A stretch of 64,000 nt of DNA from Oscillospiraceae bacterium. Lineage in GTDB: Bacteria > Bacillota > Clostridia > Oscillospirales > CAG-272. Location of the stretch: positions 119,840 through 183,839 of the forward strand of contig SVSR01000001.1 in the NCBI GenBank assembly GCA_015064205.1. The letters are read 5' to 3'. The stretch's first letter is position 1. Every line of letters begins with the position of its first letter. The position numbers were made by a program, and so were the translations under genes. The notes under the pieces are model-generated. The model made no database searches, was not told the DNA's origin, and worked only from the letters and a program-made list of their open reading frames with translations. Below are positions 37,867-47,239 of the stretch, piece after piece.

Positions 37867-39300
37867 ATGAAAAAAGTATTGGCATTATTCCTTGCAGTGC
37901 TTTTTGTTATGGCGCCCTTGGCTGTATCCGCAGAAAGCGTATACGGCGACGTAGATGAAAACGGCGCTGTAAATTCTGTTGACGTTATAAAGCTTGCAAG
38001 ACATCTCGCAGGATGGGGAGGTTATGAAAGTGTTAATGAAACTTTCGCCGATGTAAACGGTGACAGTGCGCTCACACCTTTAGACAACATTGTTCTTTCG
38101 AGACACTGGGCAGGCTGGAGCGCTTATGGAATACTTCCTTTTACAGGAGAAATTGTACAGAAAGAAATCATTGATGAAAATATCACAGTAAGAAGTGATC
38201 TGAGCAACGTTTATAACAAGCTTACTTCAGACGAAGAAGTTGTTGTAACATATCTCGGCGGTTCTGTAACGTACGGTTTCGGAACAAACACACCCGAACA
38301 GACATCTTGGAGAGCACTTACATACAAGTGGCTTACAGATAACTTCCCGGATGCAAACCTCAAGCAGAACAACGTAGCTATCGGAGGTACAGGCTCGCAC
38401 CTCGGTGCTTTCAGAACACAGCTTGACGTTATTGATAAGAACACAGACCTTCTTTTCGTTGAATTCTGTGTAAACGACAGCTATTGCGGTACTGCCAAGG
38501 CAGGCCTTGCAACTCTCTTCTACGAGCAGATAATCCGTCAGGTAAGAGAAGAGCTTCCCGACTGCCAGGTAATCGCAGTATTTACAAGAGATATTTACAG
38601 TGTTGCTACTCACGGCAAGACCTCTATCGCCAGAATGCACGATGCAGTATGCGAAAGATACGGTATAACATCCATTGACGTTGGACATGAGCTTTCTCAG
38701 GCGTTGAATTACAGCAGCGCTGACTGGGATCTGTATTTTGATAACGATGACGTTGTGCATCCTGCTGACGGTGGATACAAGGTATATGCAGACCTTATCA
38801 TCAAGTATCTTGACAAGTACCTTGCAGATGATGATGTTGTTGCAGAATACACAAGCGAAATTGTAGAATACGCAATGCCTGAAGGTTACTCAGATGCCAG
38901 AAATGCAACTACAAAGCTTGAAACAGTACAGCTTGATTCAACAAGCGTACTTTACAGCTCAAAGGGAATTGGCGTAAATTCTACCGCTAAGTATCAGGCG
39001 TCTAATCTTACCGGTTATATTTATCCGACTGCGGCTGATAATGAAGTAGTATTCAAGTTTACGGGAACTGCAGTTGATATACTTGCAAGTTCACAGTATA
39101 TTGAGTATTCAATCGACGGCGGCAAGCCTGTTACAAAGAAGTTCAATGCAGACGTTGACCCGAACCCGCCGTTCTATCTTGTTGACGGTCTTGAACCTAC
39201 AGAACACACTCTTAAGATCAAGTTCTTAGGTTCAAACGGAACAGGCGACGTATCGAGCAGTAATATGATCAGAGCATTCTTTGTAAGAGGAATTAAGTAA
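37867..39300 (+). CDS. Secreted SGNH/GDSL esterase with N-terminal dockerin type I-like module
   Basis: 477 aa; signal peptide; two Ca-binding loops DVDENGAVNSVD and DVNGDSALTPLD each followed by a (A/S)RH(L/W)AGW helix; SGNH blocks VTYLGGSVTYGFG, GGTGSHLG, EFCVNDSY, VVHPADGGY; C-terminus homologous to the neighbour. Confidence 0.87.
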   Translation: MKKVLALFLAVLFVMAPLAVSAESVYGDVDENGAVNSVDVIKLARHLAGWGGYESVNETFADVNGDSALTPLDNIVLSRHWAGWSAYGILPFTGEIVQKEIIDENITVRSDLSNVYNKLTSDEEVVVTYLGGSVTYGFGTNTPEQTSWRALTYKWLTDNFPDANLKQNNVAIGGTGSHLGAFRTQLDVIDKNTDLLFVEFCVNDSYCGTAKAGLATLFYEQIIRQVREELPDCQVIAVFTRDIYSVATHGKTSIARMHDAVCERYGITSIDVGHELSQALNYSSADWDLYFDNDDVVHPADGGYKVYADLIIKYLDKYLADDDVVAEYTSEIVEYAMPEGYSDARNATTKLETVQLDSTSVLYSSKGIGVNSTAKYQASNLTGYIYPTAADNEVVFKFTGTAVDILASSQYIEYSIDGGKPVTKKFNADVDPNPPFYLVDGLEPTEHTLKIKFLGSNGTGDVSSSNMIRAFFVRGIK

Positions 39301-39312
39301 TAACTTATCACT

Positions 39313-39340
39313 AAAAGGCACTCCGAAAGGAGTGCCTTTT
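39313..39340 (+). terminator. Terminator of the dockerin-esterase gene
   Basis: AAAAGGCACTCC GAAA GGAGTGCCTTTT. Confidence 0.9.
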
Positions 39341-39398
39341 GTCATAGCCTTGATCATTTACTCATAAAGATTAAGTAAAGGATTAAGGGTGTGGTAAA

Positions 39399-40943
39399 AT
39401 GAAAACAAGTGCAAGAGAGATATTCACGGGCGGAATAATACTGAGTTTGACGGCGCTTATTATGAGAAGCGTATCGGTTGCGTTCAATGTTTACGTATCG
39501 GGTAAGATCGGTGCGGCGGGAATGGGACTTCTTACGCTGATAATGAGCGTGTATTCCTTAGCAGTGACTTTTGCCGTATCGGGTATTTCCCTTGCCAGTA
39601 CAAGATTGACCGCAGAAGCGATCGGCTCAGGAAGAAAAGAGGACGTGCGATCGGCTATGAGACGCTGCCTTATATATTCGTTTATTTTCGGCAGCGCTAC
39701 GTTTATCGCTTTGTTTTTTGCGTCAGACTTTATCGCTGCATGCTGGCTTGACGATATGCGATGCAGCCGACCTATAAAGCTTTTTGCAATAAGTATGCCG
39801 TTTATATCGATGTCGTCTGCTATGCAAGGGTATTTTACGGCATTAAGGAGAGTTAACAAAAGTGCGTCAGCGCAGTTCTTTGAGCAACTTATAAGGATTT
39901 TCGCAACAACGACTCTGCTTACTTTGATAGCGCCCAAAGGTATTGAATACGCGTGTATTGCCGTCATATGCGGCGGCACGGTTTCGGAAATAATGTCATT
40001 TATTTATACCTTTGTTATGTATAAATACGATTTGTCGAAAAACTTCAGAAAGGTAAGTGGGGTATCTGCAGGACTTACAAAAAAGATGTGCCGTATAGCA
40101 ATGCCGGTTGCCTTTTCAGCTTATATTCGTACCGGACTTGTGACTCTTGAGCATATGCTAATACCTTACGGACTGAAAAAATACGGGGCAACGTCTGATA
40201 GAAGCCTTGAAACATACGGTGTTCTGCAGGGAATGGTACTTCCGATAATACTGTTTCCGACAGCGTTTCTCTCTTCGTTCAATCTTTTGCTCGTCCCGGA
40301 GCTTGCCGCGGCGTCGGCAAAAGGTGAGAAGCGGCATATAAACTATATCGGCGAGCGATTTTTGCGCTTTACTATGATGTTTGCCGTTGGGGTTGCAGGT
40401 ATTATGATGTGTTTTTCGCATGAGATAGGATACGTCATATATAAAAACCATGAGGCCTGCGATTTTATTAAAACGGTAGCGCCTCTTATACCTATAATGT
40501 ATCTTGACAGCGCTGTGGATACCATGCTTAAAGGACTTGACGAGCAGCTGTTTAACATGAGGATCAACATTATCGACGCCGCAGTAAGCGCCGCGCTCGT
40601 TTACTTTCTATGTCCCAAAATCGGTATAATGGGATATATTATCACGATATTTGCAAGCGAGATATTTAATCTCTCATGCAGCATGGTCAGGCTTATGAAC
40701 GTGACGGGATTAAATATCAGGGTAATGTCGTTTGTTATAAAACCTCTTGCATGCGTTTTTGCATCGTGTACTTTTGTAAAGTTCATGCTTGACGCGGCGC
40801 GTGCCATTGCTTGTTCATATCTGTCTTTGTTTGTACACCTCTTTCTTGCTCTTTTGTTCTACGTTTTGTTCCTTTTGCTTACATATACTCTTGACAGCGA
40901 CGACAGAGCATTCATAAAACGGCTTTTTAAATCGGGAAAATAA
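39399..40943 (+). CDS. SpoVB/MurJ-type polysaccharide flippase
   Basis: 514 aa, about 12-14 TM; EIFTGGIILSLTALIMRSVSVAFNVYVSGKIGAAGMGLLTLIMSVYSLAVTFAVSGI. Confidence 0.85.
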   Translation: MKTSAREIFTGGIILSLTALIMRSVSVAFNVYVSGKIGAAGMGLLTLIMSVYSLAVTFAVSGISLASTRLTAEAIGSGRKEDVRSAMRRCLIYSFIFGSATFIALFFASDFIAACWLDDMRCSRPIKLFAISMPFISMSSAMQGYFTALRRVNKSASAQFFEQLIRIFATTTLLTLIAPKGIEYACIAVICGGTVSEIMSFIYTFVMYKYDLSKNFRKVSGVSAGLTKKMCRIAMPVAFSAYIRTGLVTLEHMLIPYGLKKYGATSDRSLETYGVLQGMVLPIILFPTAFLSSFNLLLVPELAAASAKGEKRHINYIGERFLRFTMMFAVGVAGIMMCFSHEIGYVIYKNHEACDFIKTVAPLIPIMYLDSAVDTMLKGLDEQLFNMRINIIDAAVSAALVYFLCPKIGIMGYIITIFASEIFNLSCSMVRLMNVTGLNIRVMSFVIKPLACVFASCTFVKFMLDAARAIACSYLSLFVHLFLALLFYVLFLLLTYTLDSDDRAFIKRLFKSGK

Positions 40944-41011
40944 AGAAAACTGTTTACAAAGATTATCTTTGGATATATAATATTAAAAGATAGTATCGGA
41001 GGTTTAATTAT

Positions 41012-42235
41012 ATGAAGAAAACAAAACTCAGAGAATACGCAAAGCTTATAGCAAGAGTCGGCGGCGGTATTGTACGCGGTGACGATGTTATAATCCGTGC
41101 TGAGCTTGACCAGCCTGAATTTGTCGTAATGCTTTGTGAAGAGTGCTATAAGGCGGGAGCAAAAAAGGTTGAAATAGATTGGATGCATCAGCCGCTTACA
41201 AAACTTCACGTGCGACACAGAAGTGTGAAGGTGTTGTCAACCGTTGAAAAATGGGAGACCGAAAAGCTTGAATACCGTGTTCAGACTCTGCCCGTTATGA
41301 TTTATCTTTTGAGTGAAGATCCCGACGGACTTCGCGGTATAAACAGAGAAAAGCAGGCTAAGGGCGAGCAGGCTAGATACAAAGTCATAAAGCCGTACCG
41401 TGACCGTATGGAAAACAGATATAAGTGGTGTATTGCGGCAGTCCCCGGTAAAAAGTGGGCAAAAAAGGTGTTTCCTGAGCTTACTGTCAGCCGTGCTGTT
41501 GAAAAGCTTTGGGAAGCTATACTTTACACATCCCGTGCAGATACAGATCCAACAGAAGCTTGGCGCGAACATAATGCTGACCTTGCAAAGAGATGCGAAT
41601 ATCTTAACTCGAAAAAACTCCGCACACTCGTTTATAAATCGTCAAACGGTACGGACTTAAGAGTCGGACTTATACCCGAGGCCAAGTTTATGGGCGGTGG
41701 TGAATATACGCTGTCGGGCGAATTTTTTAATGCGAATATCCCCAGCGAGGAAGTGTTTGTAACGCCGAAGCGCGGCGAGGCAGAAGGAATAGTGTATTCA
41801 ACAAAGCCGCTTTCCTATAAGGGTGAGCTTATAGAGGACTTTTACGTAAAGTTTGAGGGCGGCAAGGCCGTTGAAGTAAAGGCTGAAAAAAACGAGGAAC
41901 TTTTAAAGAAGCTTATAGGCATGGACGAGGGAGCGGCGTATCTCGGCGAGTGCGCACTCGTGCCGTACGATTCACCTATAAGAAACTCGGGCATACTTTT
42001 CTATAACACGCTCTTTGATGAAAATGCTGCGTGCCACCTTGCTTTGGGCGAAGGCTTTTCAAACTGCATTGTTGACTATGACAAGTACACACTTGAAGAA
42101 TGCAGAAAGCTCGGTGTAAACGACTCCATGATACACGAGGACTTCATGATAGGAAGCGAAGATCTCGATATTGTCGGCATTTGCGAAGACGGCAGCGAAA
42201 TACAAGTATTTAAAAACGGAAACTGGGCGTTTTAA
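41012..42235 (+). CDS. Aminopeptidase, M29 family
   Basis: YAKLIARVGGGIVRGDDVIIRA, FNANIPSEEVFVTPKRGEAEGIVYSTKPLSYKG, HLALGEGFSNCI, NDSMIHEDFMIGSEDLDI. Confidence 0.93.
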   Translation: MKKTKLREYAKLIARVGGGIVRGDDVIIRAELDQPEFVVMLCEECYKAGAKKVEIDWMHQPLTKLHVRHRSVKVLSTVEKWETEKLEYRVQTLPVMIYLLSEDPDGLRGINREKQAKGEQARYKVIKPYRDRMENRYKWCIAAVPGKKWAKKVFPELTVSRAVEKLWEAILYTSRADTDPTEAWREHNADLAKRCEYLNSKKLRTLVYKSSNGTDLRVGLIPEAKFMGGGEYTLSGEFFNANIPSEEVFVTPKRGEAEGIVYSTKPLSYKGELIEDFYVKFEGGKAVEVKAEKNEELLKKLIGMDEGAAYLGECALVPYDSPIRNSGILFYNTLFDENAACHLALGEGFSNCIVDYDKYTLEECRKLGVNDSMIHEDFMIGSEDLDIVGICEDGSEIQVFKNGNWAF

Positions 42236-42244
42236 TGAAATAAA

Positions 42245-42277
42245 CCCGGGTCACTGTATGTGACCCGGGATTTTTTT
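42245..42277. terminator. Bidirectional terminator
   Basis: CCCGGGTCAC TGTAT GTGACCCGGG ATTTTTTTATT between convergent genes. Confidence 0.9.
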
Positions 42278-42279
42278 AT

Positions 42280-43317
42280 TTATACAAGTTTTCTTATATC
42301 TTCAAGCAGAGCGTCAACACTGTCTTCTTTTGTTGCCCAGCTTGTACAGATTCGCACTGCGCTGTGAGTGTCATCTACACGACACCAGTAGCAGAATGAA
42401 TATTTCTCTGAAAGCTTTTGCAAAACTTCATCCTTGAATATCGGGAACTGCTGATTTGTGGGGGAGTCGAAAAGGACGTTTACACCCATGTCTTTGAGCG
42501 CATACTTGATTTTCAGCGCAAGGCGCATTGCGTGCTCTGATATTTCAAAATAAAGTCCGTCTTCAAAAAGAGTTTCAAACTGTATTCCGAGAAGTCTGCC
42601 CTTGGCAAGCATGCCGCCGTGGCGCTTTATCATGTATCTGAAGTTTTCGCAAAGCTTCTTGTTTGAAAACACCACCGCTTCACCGAAAAGCGCGCCGACC
42701 TTAGTACCGCCGATATAAAATACGTCAGATAGTCTTGCAAGGTCAGGAAGAAAAACGTCATTGTTTTCCGCTTTCAGACCGTAGCCGCAACGTGCGCCGT
42801 CGATAAACAGACGAAGCTTGCAATTGTCGCAAGCCTCTCTTATCGCTTCAAGCTCACTTTTTGAATATAGTGTTCCGTTTTCGGTAGGCTGTGATATGTA
42901 TACCAGAGCCGGTTTTACCATATGCTCAAAAGAGGAGTCGTTTATGTGCGCGCTATATGCATTTTCTATCTGGCTTGCCGTAATCTTGCCGTCTTCGCTT
43001 GCAAGCGGCAGTACCTTATGTCCTGTGGCCTCAATTGCACCTGTTTCGTGCACGTTTATGTGCCCGCTGACGGCAGAAAGCACGCCCTCGTAAGGCCTGA
43101 GCAGAGATGCGATAACCGTTGCATTTGTCTGTGTTCCTCCAACGAGAAACTGAACGTAAGCGTCAGGCGCTCCGCAAGCTTTTTTTATAAGCTCACGTGC
43201 TCTTTCGCAGTGATCGTCCACGCCATACCCTGCAGTCTGTTCAAAATTAGTTTCAATAAGCTTTTCGAGAATTTTCGGGTGGGCACCCTCGAGATAATCC
43301 GATTCAAAACGCAGCAT
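42280..43317 (-). CDS. Low-specificity L-threonine aldolase / beta-eliminating lyase
   Basis: MLRFESDYLEGAHPKILEKLIETN, VSGHINVHETGAIEATGHKVL, RLFIDGARCGYGL, FYIGGTKVGALFGEAVV. Confidence 0.9.
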   Translation of the reverse strand: MLRFESDYLEGAHPKILEKLIETNFEQTAGYGVDDHCERARELIKKACGAPDAYVQFLVGGTQTNATVIASLLRPYEGVLSAVSGHINVHETGAIEATGHKVLPLASEDGKITASQIENAYSAHINDSSFEHMVKPALVYISQPTENGTLYSKSELEAIREACDNCKLRLFIDGARCGYGLKAENNDVFLPDLARLSDVFYIGGTKVGALFGEAVVFSNKKLCENFRYMIKRHGGMLAKGRLLGIQFETLFEDGLYFEISEHAMRLALKIKYALKDMGVNVLFDSPTNQQFPIFKDEVLQKLSEKYSFCYWCRVDDTHSAVRICTSWATKEDSVDALLEDIRKLV

Positions 43318-43323
43318 ATCCGT

Positions 43324-44958
43324 TTATCCTTTTATCTGTGTTGCAACAAGACTTTCGCCGCAATAGATCTTTCTGAGCTTCGGCTTTTCTATCTTACCTG
43401 TTGGATTACGTGGTATGTCGGCAAAGATTATCTTGTGCGGTCTCTTGTATCTGGGAAGGGCCTTGCAGAATTCGGCAATCTCTTCTTCTGTTGCGCTCAT
43501 ACCCGGCTTTATCTCTATAATAGCTGCCGCTATTTCGCCGAGTCTCGGATCGGGAAGACCTATAACCGCAACGTCCTTTATCTTGTCATTTGCTCTAAGG
43601 AAGTCTTCGATCTGTACGGGGTAAAGGTTTTCACCGCCGCTTATGATAACGTCTTTCTTACGGTCAACAAGATAAATAAATCCGTCTTCGTCACGCATAG
43701 CCATGTCACCGGTATAAAGCCAGCCGTTATCAAGTACTTCCTTTGTTGCCTTTTCATCTTTGTAGTAGCAGGTCATAACGCCTGGGCCGAATACTGCAAG
43801 CTCACCAACGTCGCCGTCAGCAACCTCGTTTTTTTTCTCGTCAACTATCTTGACCTGCCAGCCGTAGCCGGGAACGCCGATAGCGCCGACCTTGTGTGTG
43901 TTTTCTATACCGAGATGTACGCAACCCGGTCCGATAGATTCGCTGAGACCGTAGTTGGTATCATAGTCGTGGTGAGGGAAAATAGCCTTCCAGCGCTTTA
44001 TAAGGCTCGGGGGAACGGGTTGCGCACCGATATGCATAAGTCTCCACTGTGAAAGCTGGTACTCGGATACGTTAATCTCACCGCGGTCGATAGCGTCAAG
44101 AATATCCTGCGCCCACGGCACTAACAGCCATACGATAGAGCACTTTTCCTGCGATACTGTTTCAATTATCGAGTGAGGCTTAACGCCCTTTAAAAGTATT
44201 GCCTTACTGCCTGATACGAGACTGCCGAACCAGTGCATTTTTGCACCTGTATGATAGAGAGGGGGAATACACAAAAATACGTCGTCGTGTGTCTGACCAT
44301 GATGCTTCTGCTCGGTTATTGCGGCATGCATAAGGCTTTCATGATTATGTAAAATAGCCTTGGGGAAACCTGTTGTACCTGATGAGAAGTATATAGCTGC
44401 ATCGTCTTTGTCTGAAATCTCAACGTTAGGCTTTGCGCTTGAGAAGTTAGCCGAAAGGTGGAGATAATTTTCAGCAAAGGACGGGCAGGAGTCGCCGACG
44501 AAGAAGAGAAGCTTTACGTTCTCGATTCTGTCGCATATCTCCTCAACACGGCCGATGAATTCGTTGCCGAAAATAAGAGCGTCTGCATCTGCAAGTTCTA
44601 CGCAGTACTTGATCTCATCAGAAGTGTATCTGTAATTAAGCGGTACTGCAAGCGCGCCTGATTTGAGTATACCGAAGTATATGGGAAGCCATTCAAGGCT
44701 GTTCATTAAAAGTATAGCCACCTTGTCGCCTTTTTTGATACCGCGGCTCATGAGAAGGTTGGCGCATCTGTTAGCCTTTTCTTCAAAAACGCTCCAGGTT
44801 ATCTCTCTGCGGTATGACTCTGCGTGGCCTGATTCGATAAGCTCGTATTCCTTCCAGGTAACGCGTCTTTTTTCCTTAATCTCGGGATTGATTTCAATAA
44901 GCGCAGTTTCATTTGGATAGTTGTGCGCATTCTGTTCAAGATAATTTGTAATAGGCAT
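43324..44958 (-). CDS. Acyl-CoA synthetase, AMP-binding family
   Basis: YFSSGTTGFPKAILHNHESL, NYGLSESIGPG, YTGDMAMRDEDGFIYLVDRKKDVIISGGENLYP, PRNPTGKIEKPKLR. Confidence 0.94.
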   Translation of the reverse strand: MPITNYLEQNAHNYPNETALIEINPEIKEKRRVTWKEYELIESGHAESYRREITWSVFEEKANRCANLLMSRGIKKGDKVAILLMNSLEWLPIYFGILKSGALAVPLNYRYTSDEIKYCVELADADALIFGNEFIGRVEEICDRIENVKLLFFVGDSCPSFAENYLHLSANFSSAKPNVEISDKDDAAIYFSSGTTGFPKAILHNHESLMHAAITEQKHHGQTHDDVFLCIPPLYHTGAKMHWFGSLVSGSKAILLKGVKPHSIIETVSQEKCSIVWLLVPWAQDILDAIDRGEINVSEYQLSQWRLMHIGAQPVPPSLIKRWKAIFPHHDYDTNYGLSESIGPGCVHLGIENTHKVGAIGVPGYGWQVKIVDEKKNEVADGDVGELAVFGPGVMTCYYKDEKATKEVLDNGWLYTGDMAMRDEDGFIYLVDRKKDVIISGGENLYPVQIEDFLRANDKIKDVAVIGLPDPRLGEIAAAIIEIKPGMSATEEEIAEFCKALPRYKRPHKIIFADIPRNPTGKIEKPKLRKIYCGESLVATQIKG

Positions 44959-45049
44959 TTTTATAATCCTTACTTAATAAATAATACTTAATAATTATAC
45001 AACAGTATATAAATGATGTCAACACCAAAAAGCAAAAGGTGACAAAAAC

Positions 45050-45535
45050 TTACAAAATATCAAGTTTTTTGCCGTCAAGCACCGCGCTTATAAGACTGTC
45101 ACCCTCATAGCATAGCTTTAGCGAGAAAAACTTATTTTGTGAGCCAAGAAGATCTAAAAACACGCGGTCGCCTTCCCACATAGGAAGATTATCAAGCTTG
45201 TTTTTGTCTATCCACTCGAGTCTGCCCTCGCTGCACGTGCTGATCTCACCGTCAAACTTGTCGGCTGTGAAAAGATGCATATACTCGGTGCCGTATTTGT
45301 CGCTTACAAACGTGACAATACCACGGTAATCGTATGATACAAGAGTTAGACCGGTTTCTTCAAGTACCTCGCGGCAAACGCAGTCCTCGGGACTTTCGCC
45401 ATCTTCAAATTTTCCGCCGATACCTATCCACTTGCCGGCATTTTCATCGTTCTTTTTTGCATTTCTGTAAAGCATAAGATATTTGCCGGCATTTTCAATA
45501 TAGCATAGCGATGAGATTTTCATATGTAAGATCAA
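45050..45535 (-). CDS. NUDIX hydrolase
   Basis: GGKFEDGESPEDCVCREVLEETGL Nudix box. Confidence 0.93.
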   Translation of the reverse strand: MILHMKISSLCYIENAGKYLMLYRNAKKNDENAGKWIGIGGKFEDGESPEDCVCREVLEETGLTLVSYDYRGIVTFVSDKYGTEYMHLFTADKFDGEISTCSEGRLEWIDKNKLDNLPMWEGDRVFLDLLGSQNKFFSLKLCYEGDSLISAVLDGKKLDIL

Positions 45536-45701
45536 GCCTTTCTGAGATTTATACGTGTTTTATACTCATATTTTAGCATAATCGGGCTAAATTATCAATA
45601 TCGGGCCAAAAAAGCACTTGATATTTTTGCATTTTTCATGTTACAATATAAGTGTTGAATGAGATCTGATTTCATCAAATAGAATAAAAGGAGATGATAC
45701 T

Positions 45702-46124
45702 TTGTCAAATATAGTATGGCTCATAATTGCCGTAATCTTTGCTGTTCTGGAAGGCGCGACTGTAGGTCTTGTGTGCATATGGTTTTCAGGCGGCGCGCTT
45801 GCGGCATGGATCTGTGCGGCCCTTGGTCTTGGCATATGGTGGCAGATCGGCGTATTTATAGCTATAACGTCGCTGCTTCTCATCTTTACAAGACCTGTGG
45901 TTAAAAAGCTTCTTTCAAAAAATGGAAGCAAAACAAATCTTGACCGTATTATCGGCAAAAGCGTTGTTATCAGCGAAAAGGTTGATAATCTTAAACAAAC
46001 GGGAAGATGCGTTATTAACGGAGTTTCCTGGAGTGTTCGCTCTGATGACGGAGGAGTCCTTGAAGCAGGAGAAACTGTAACTGTAAAGGATATTGAAGGA
46101 GTTCATCTTGTAGTTAAAAAATAA
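45702..46124 (+). CDS. NfeD family membrane protein
   Basis: Two TM segments then OB-like domain GKSVVISEKVDNLKQTGRCVINGVSWSVRSDDGGVLEAGETVTVKDIEGVHLVVKK; adjacent to SPFH gene. Confidence 0.9.
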   Translation: MSNIVWLIIAVIFAVLEGATVGLVCIWFSGGALAAWICAALGLGIWWQIGVFIAITSLLLIFTRPVVKKLLSKNGSKTNLDRIIGKSVVISEKVDNLKQTGRCVINGVSWSVRSDDGGVLEAGETVTVKDIEGVHLVVKK

Positions 46125-46160
46125 ATACATACAGTGCTGACAAGGCAGAAAGGAAATTTT

Positions 46161-47051
46161 ATGGAAATAATCGCATTATTCGTACTGATTCTTATCGTTG
46201 TTGCGGCTAACATCAAGGTTGTTCCGCAGGCACATGCTTTTATCGTTGAACGTTTCGGCGCATATAACGCGACCTGGAACGTTGGTATCCATGTAAAGAT
46301 ACCCTTTATAGACAAAATTGCAAGCAAGGTAAATTTAAAGGAACACGTTGTTGACTTTGCTCCCCAGCCCGTTATCACAAAGGATAACGTAACTATGCAT
46401 ATCGACACCGTCGTATACTATCAGATAACAGACCCCAAGCTCTTCTGCTACGGTGTTGAAAGACCTATGATGGCGATCGAAAATCTTACGGCAACAACGC
46501 TTCGTAATATCATCGGTGACCTTGAGCTTGACGAAACGCTCACTTCCCGTGATACTGTAAACACCAAAATGAGAGCGATACTTGACGAGGCAACAGACCC
46601 GTGGGGTATCAAGATAAACCGCGTTGAGCTTAAGAATATCATTCCTCCGTCCGAAATACAGGACGCGATGGAAAAGCAGATGAAGGCAGAGCGTGAAAGG
46701 CGTGAAGCGATCCTTAAGGCCGAGGGTGAAAAGAAATCTGCTATCCTTATTGCCGAGGGTGAAAAGGAAGCGGCAATACTCAGAGCAGACGCTAAAAAAG
46801 AAGCGGCTATCAGAGAGGCTGAAGGCCAGGCGCAGGGTATTCTTGCAGTGCAGACGGCTATCGCCGAAGGTATCAAGCGCATCAACGATTCCGCACCCGG
46901 AGAGGGATATCTCACGATAAAAGCTCTTGAAAGCTTTGAAAAGGCGGCTGACGGCAAGGCAACAAAAATAATAATACCCTCGGAAATTCAGGGTATAGCA
47001 GGTCTTGTTTCAAGCTTAAAGGAAGTTTGTGAGGACAAAAACACAAAATAA
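46161..47051 (+). CDS. SPFH/band 7 domain protein (QmcA/stomatin-like)
   Basis: VPQAHAFIVERFGAYNATWNVGIHVKIPFIDKIASKVNLKEHVVDFAPQPVITKDNVTMHIDTVVYYQITDP; start at internal ATG 46161. Confidence 0.95.
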   Translation: MEIIALFVLILIVVAANIKVVPQAHAFIVERFGAYNATWNVGIHVKIPFIDKIASKVNLKEHVVDFAPQPVITKDNVTMHIDTVVYYQITDPKLFCYGVERPMMAIENLTATTLRNIIGDLELDETLTSRDTVNTKMRAILDEATDPWGIKINRVELKNIIPPSEIQDAMEKQMKAERERREAILKAEGEKKSAILIAEGEKEAAILRADAKKEAAIREAEGQAQGILAVQTAIAEGIKRINDSAPGEGYLTIKALESFEKAADGKATKIIIPSEIQGIAGLVSSLKEVCEDKNTK

Positions 47052-47064
47052 GCTAAGACTTATG

Positions 47065-47093
47065 GCGCAGGGTAAAAGCCCTGCGCTGTTTTG
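47065..47093 (+). terminator. Terminator of the NfeD-SPFH operon
   Basis: GCGCAGGG TAAAAG CCCTGCGC TGTTTTGTT. Confidence 0.8.
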
Positions 47094-47239
47094 TTCATAA
47101 ATTATATTATTTTCGTTCACAAATTTTCTCTATGAATTATTGTTCGTATTTGGTAAAATCTATATGTTAGAGTGCCATAATACGTGGTGACGTTTTAAAT
47201 ACCTTCGCAAAGAGCAGAGAAGCTTTTTGCAAAGTAAGG

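Noticed and set aside
42922-44052. 376-aa + strand ORF opposite threonine aldolase/acyl-CoA synthetase
   Set aside because: Spans two convincing minus-strand genes; Cys/Phe-rich composition typical of antisense frames.
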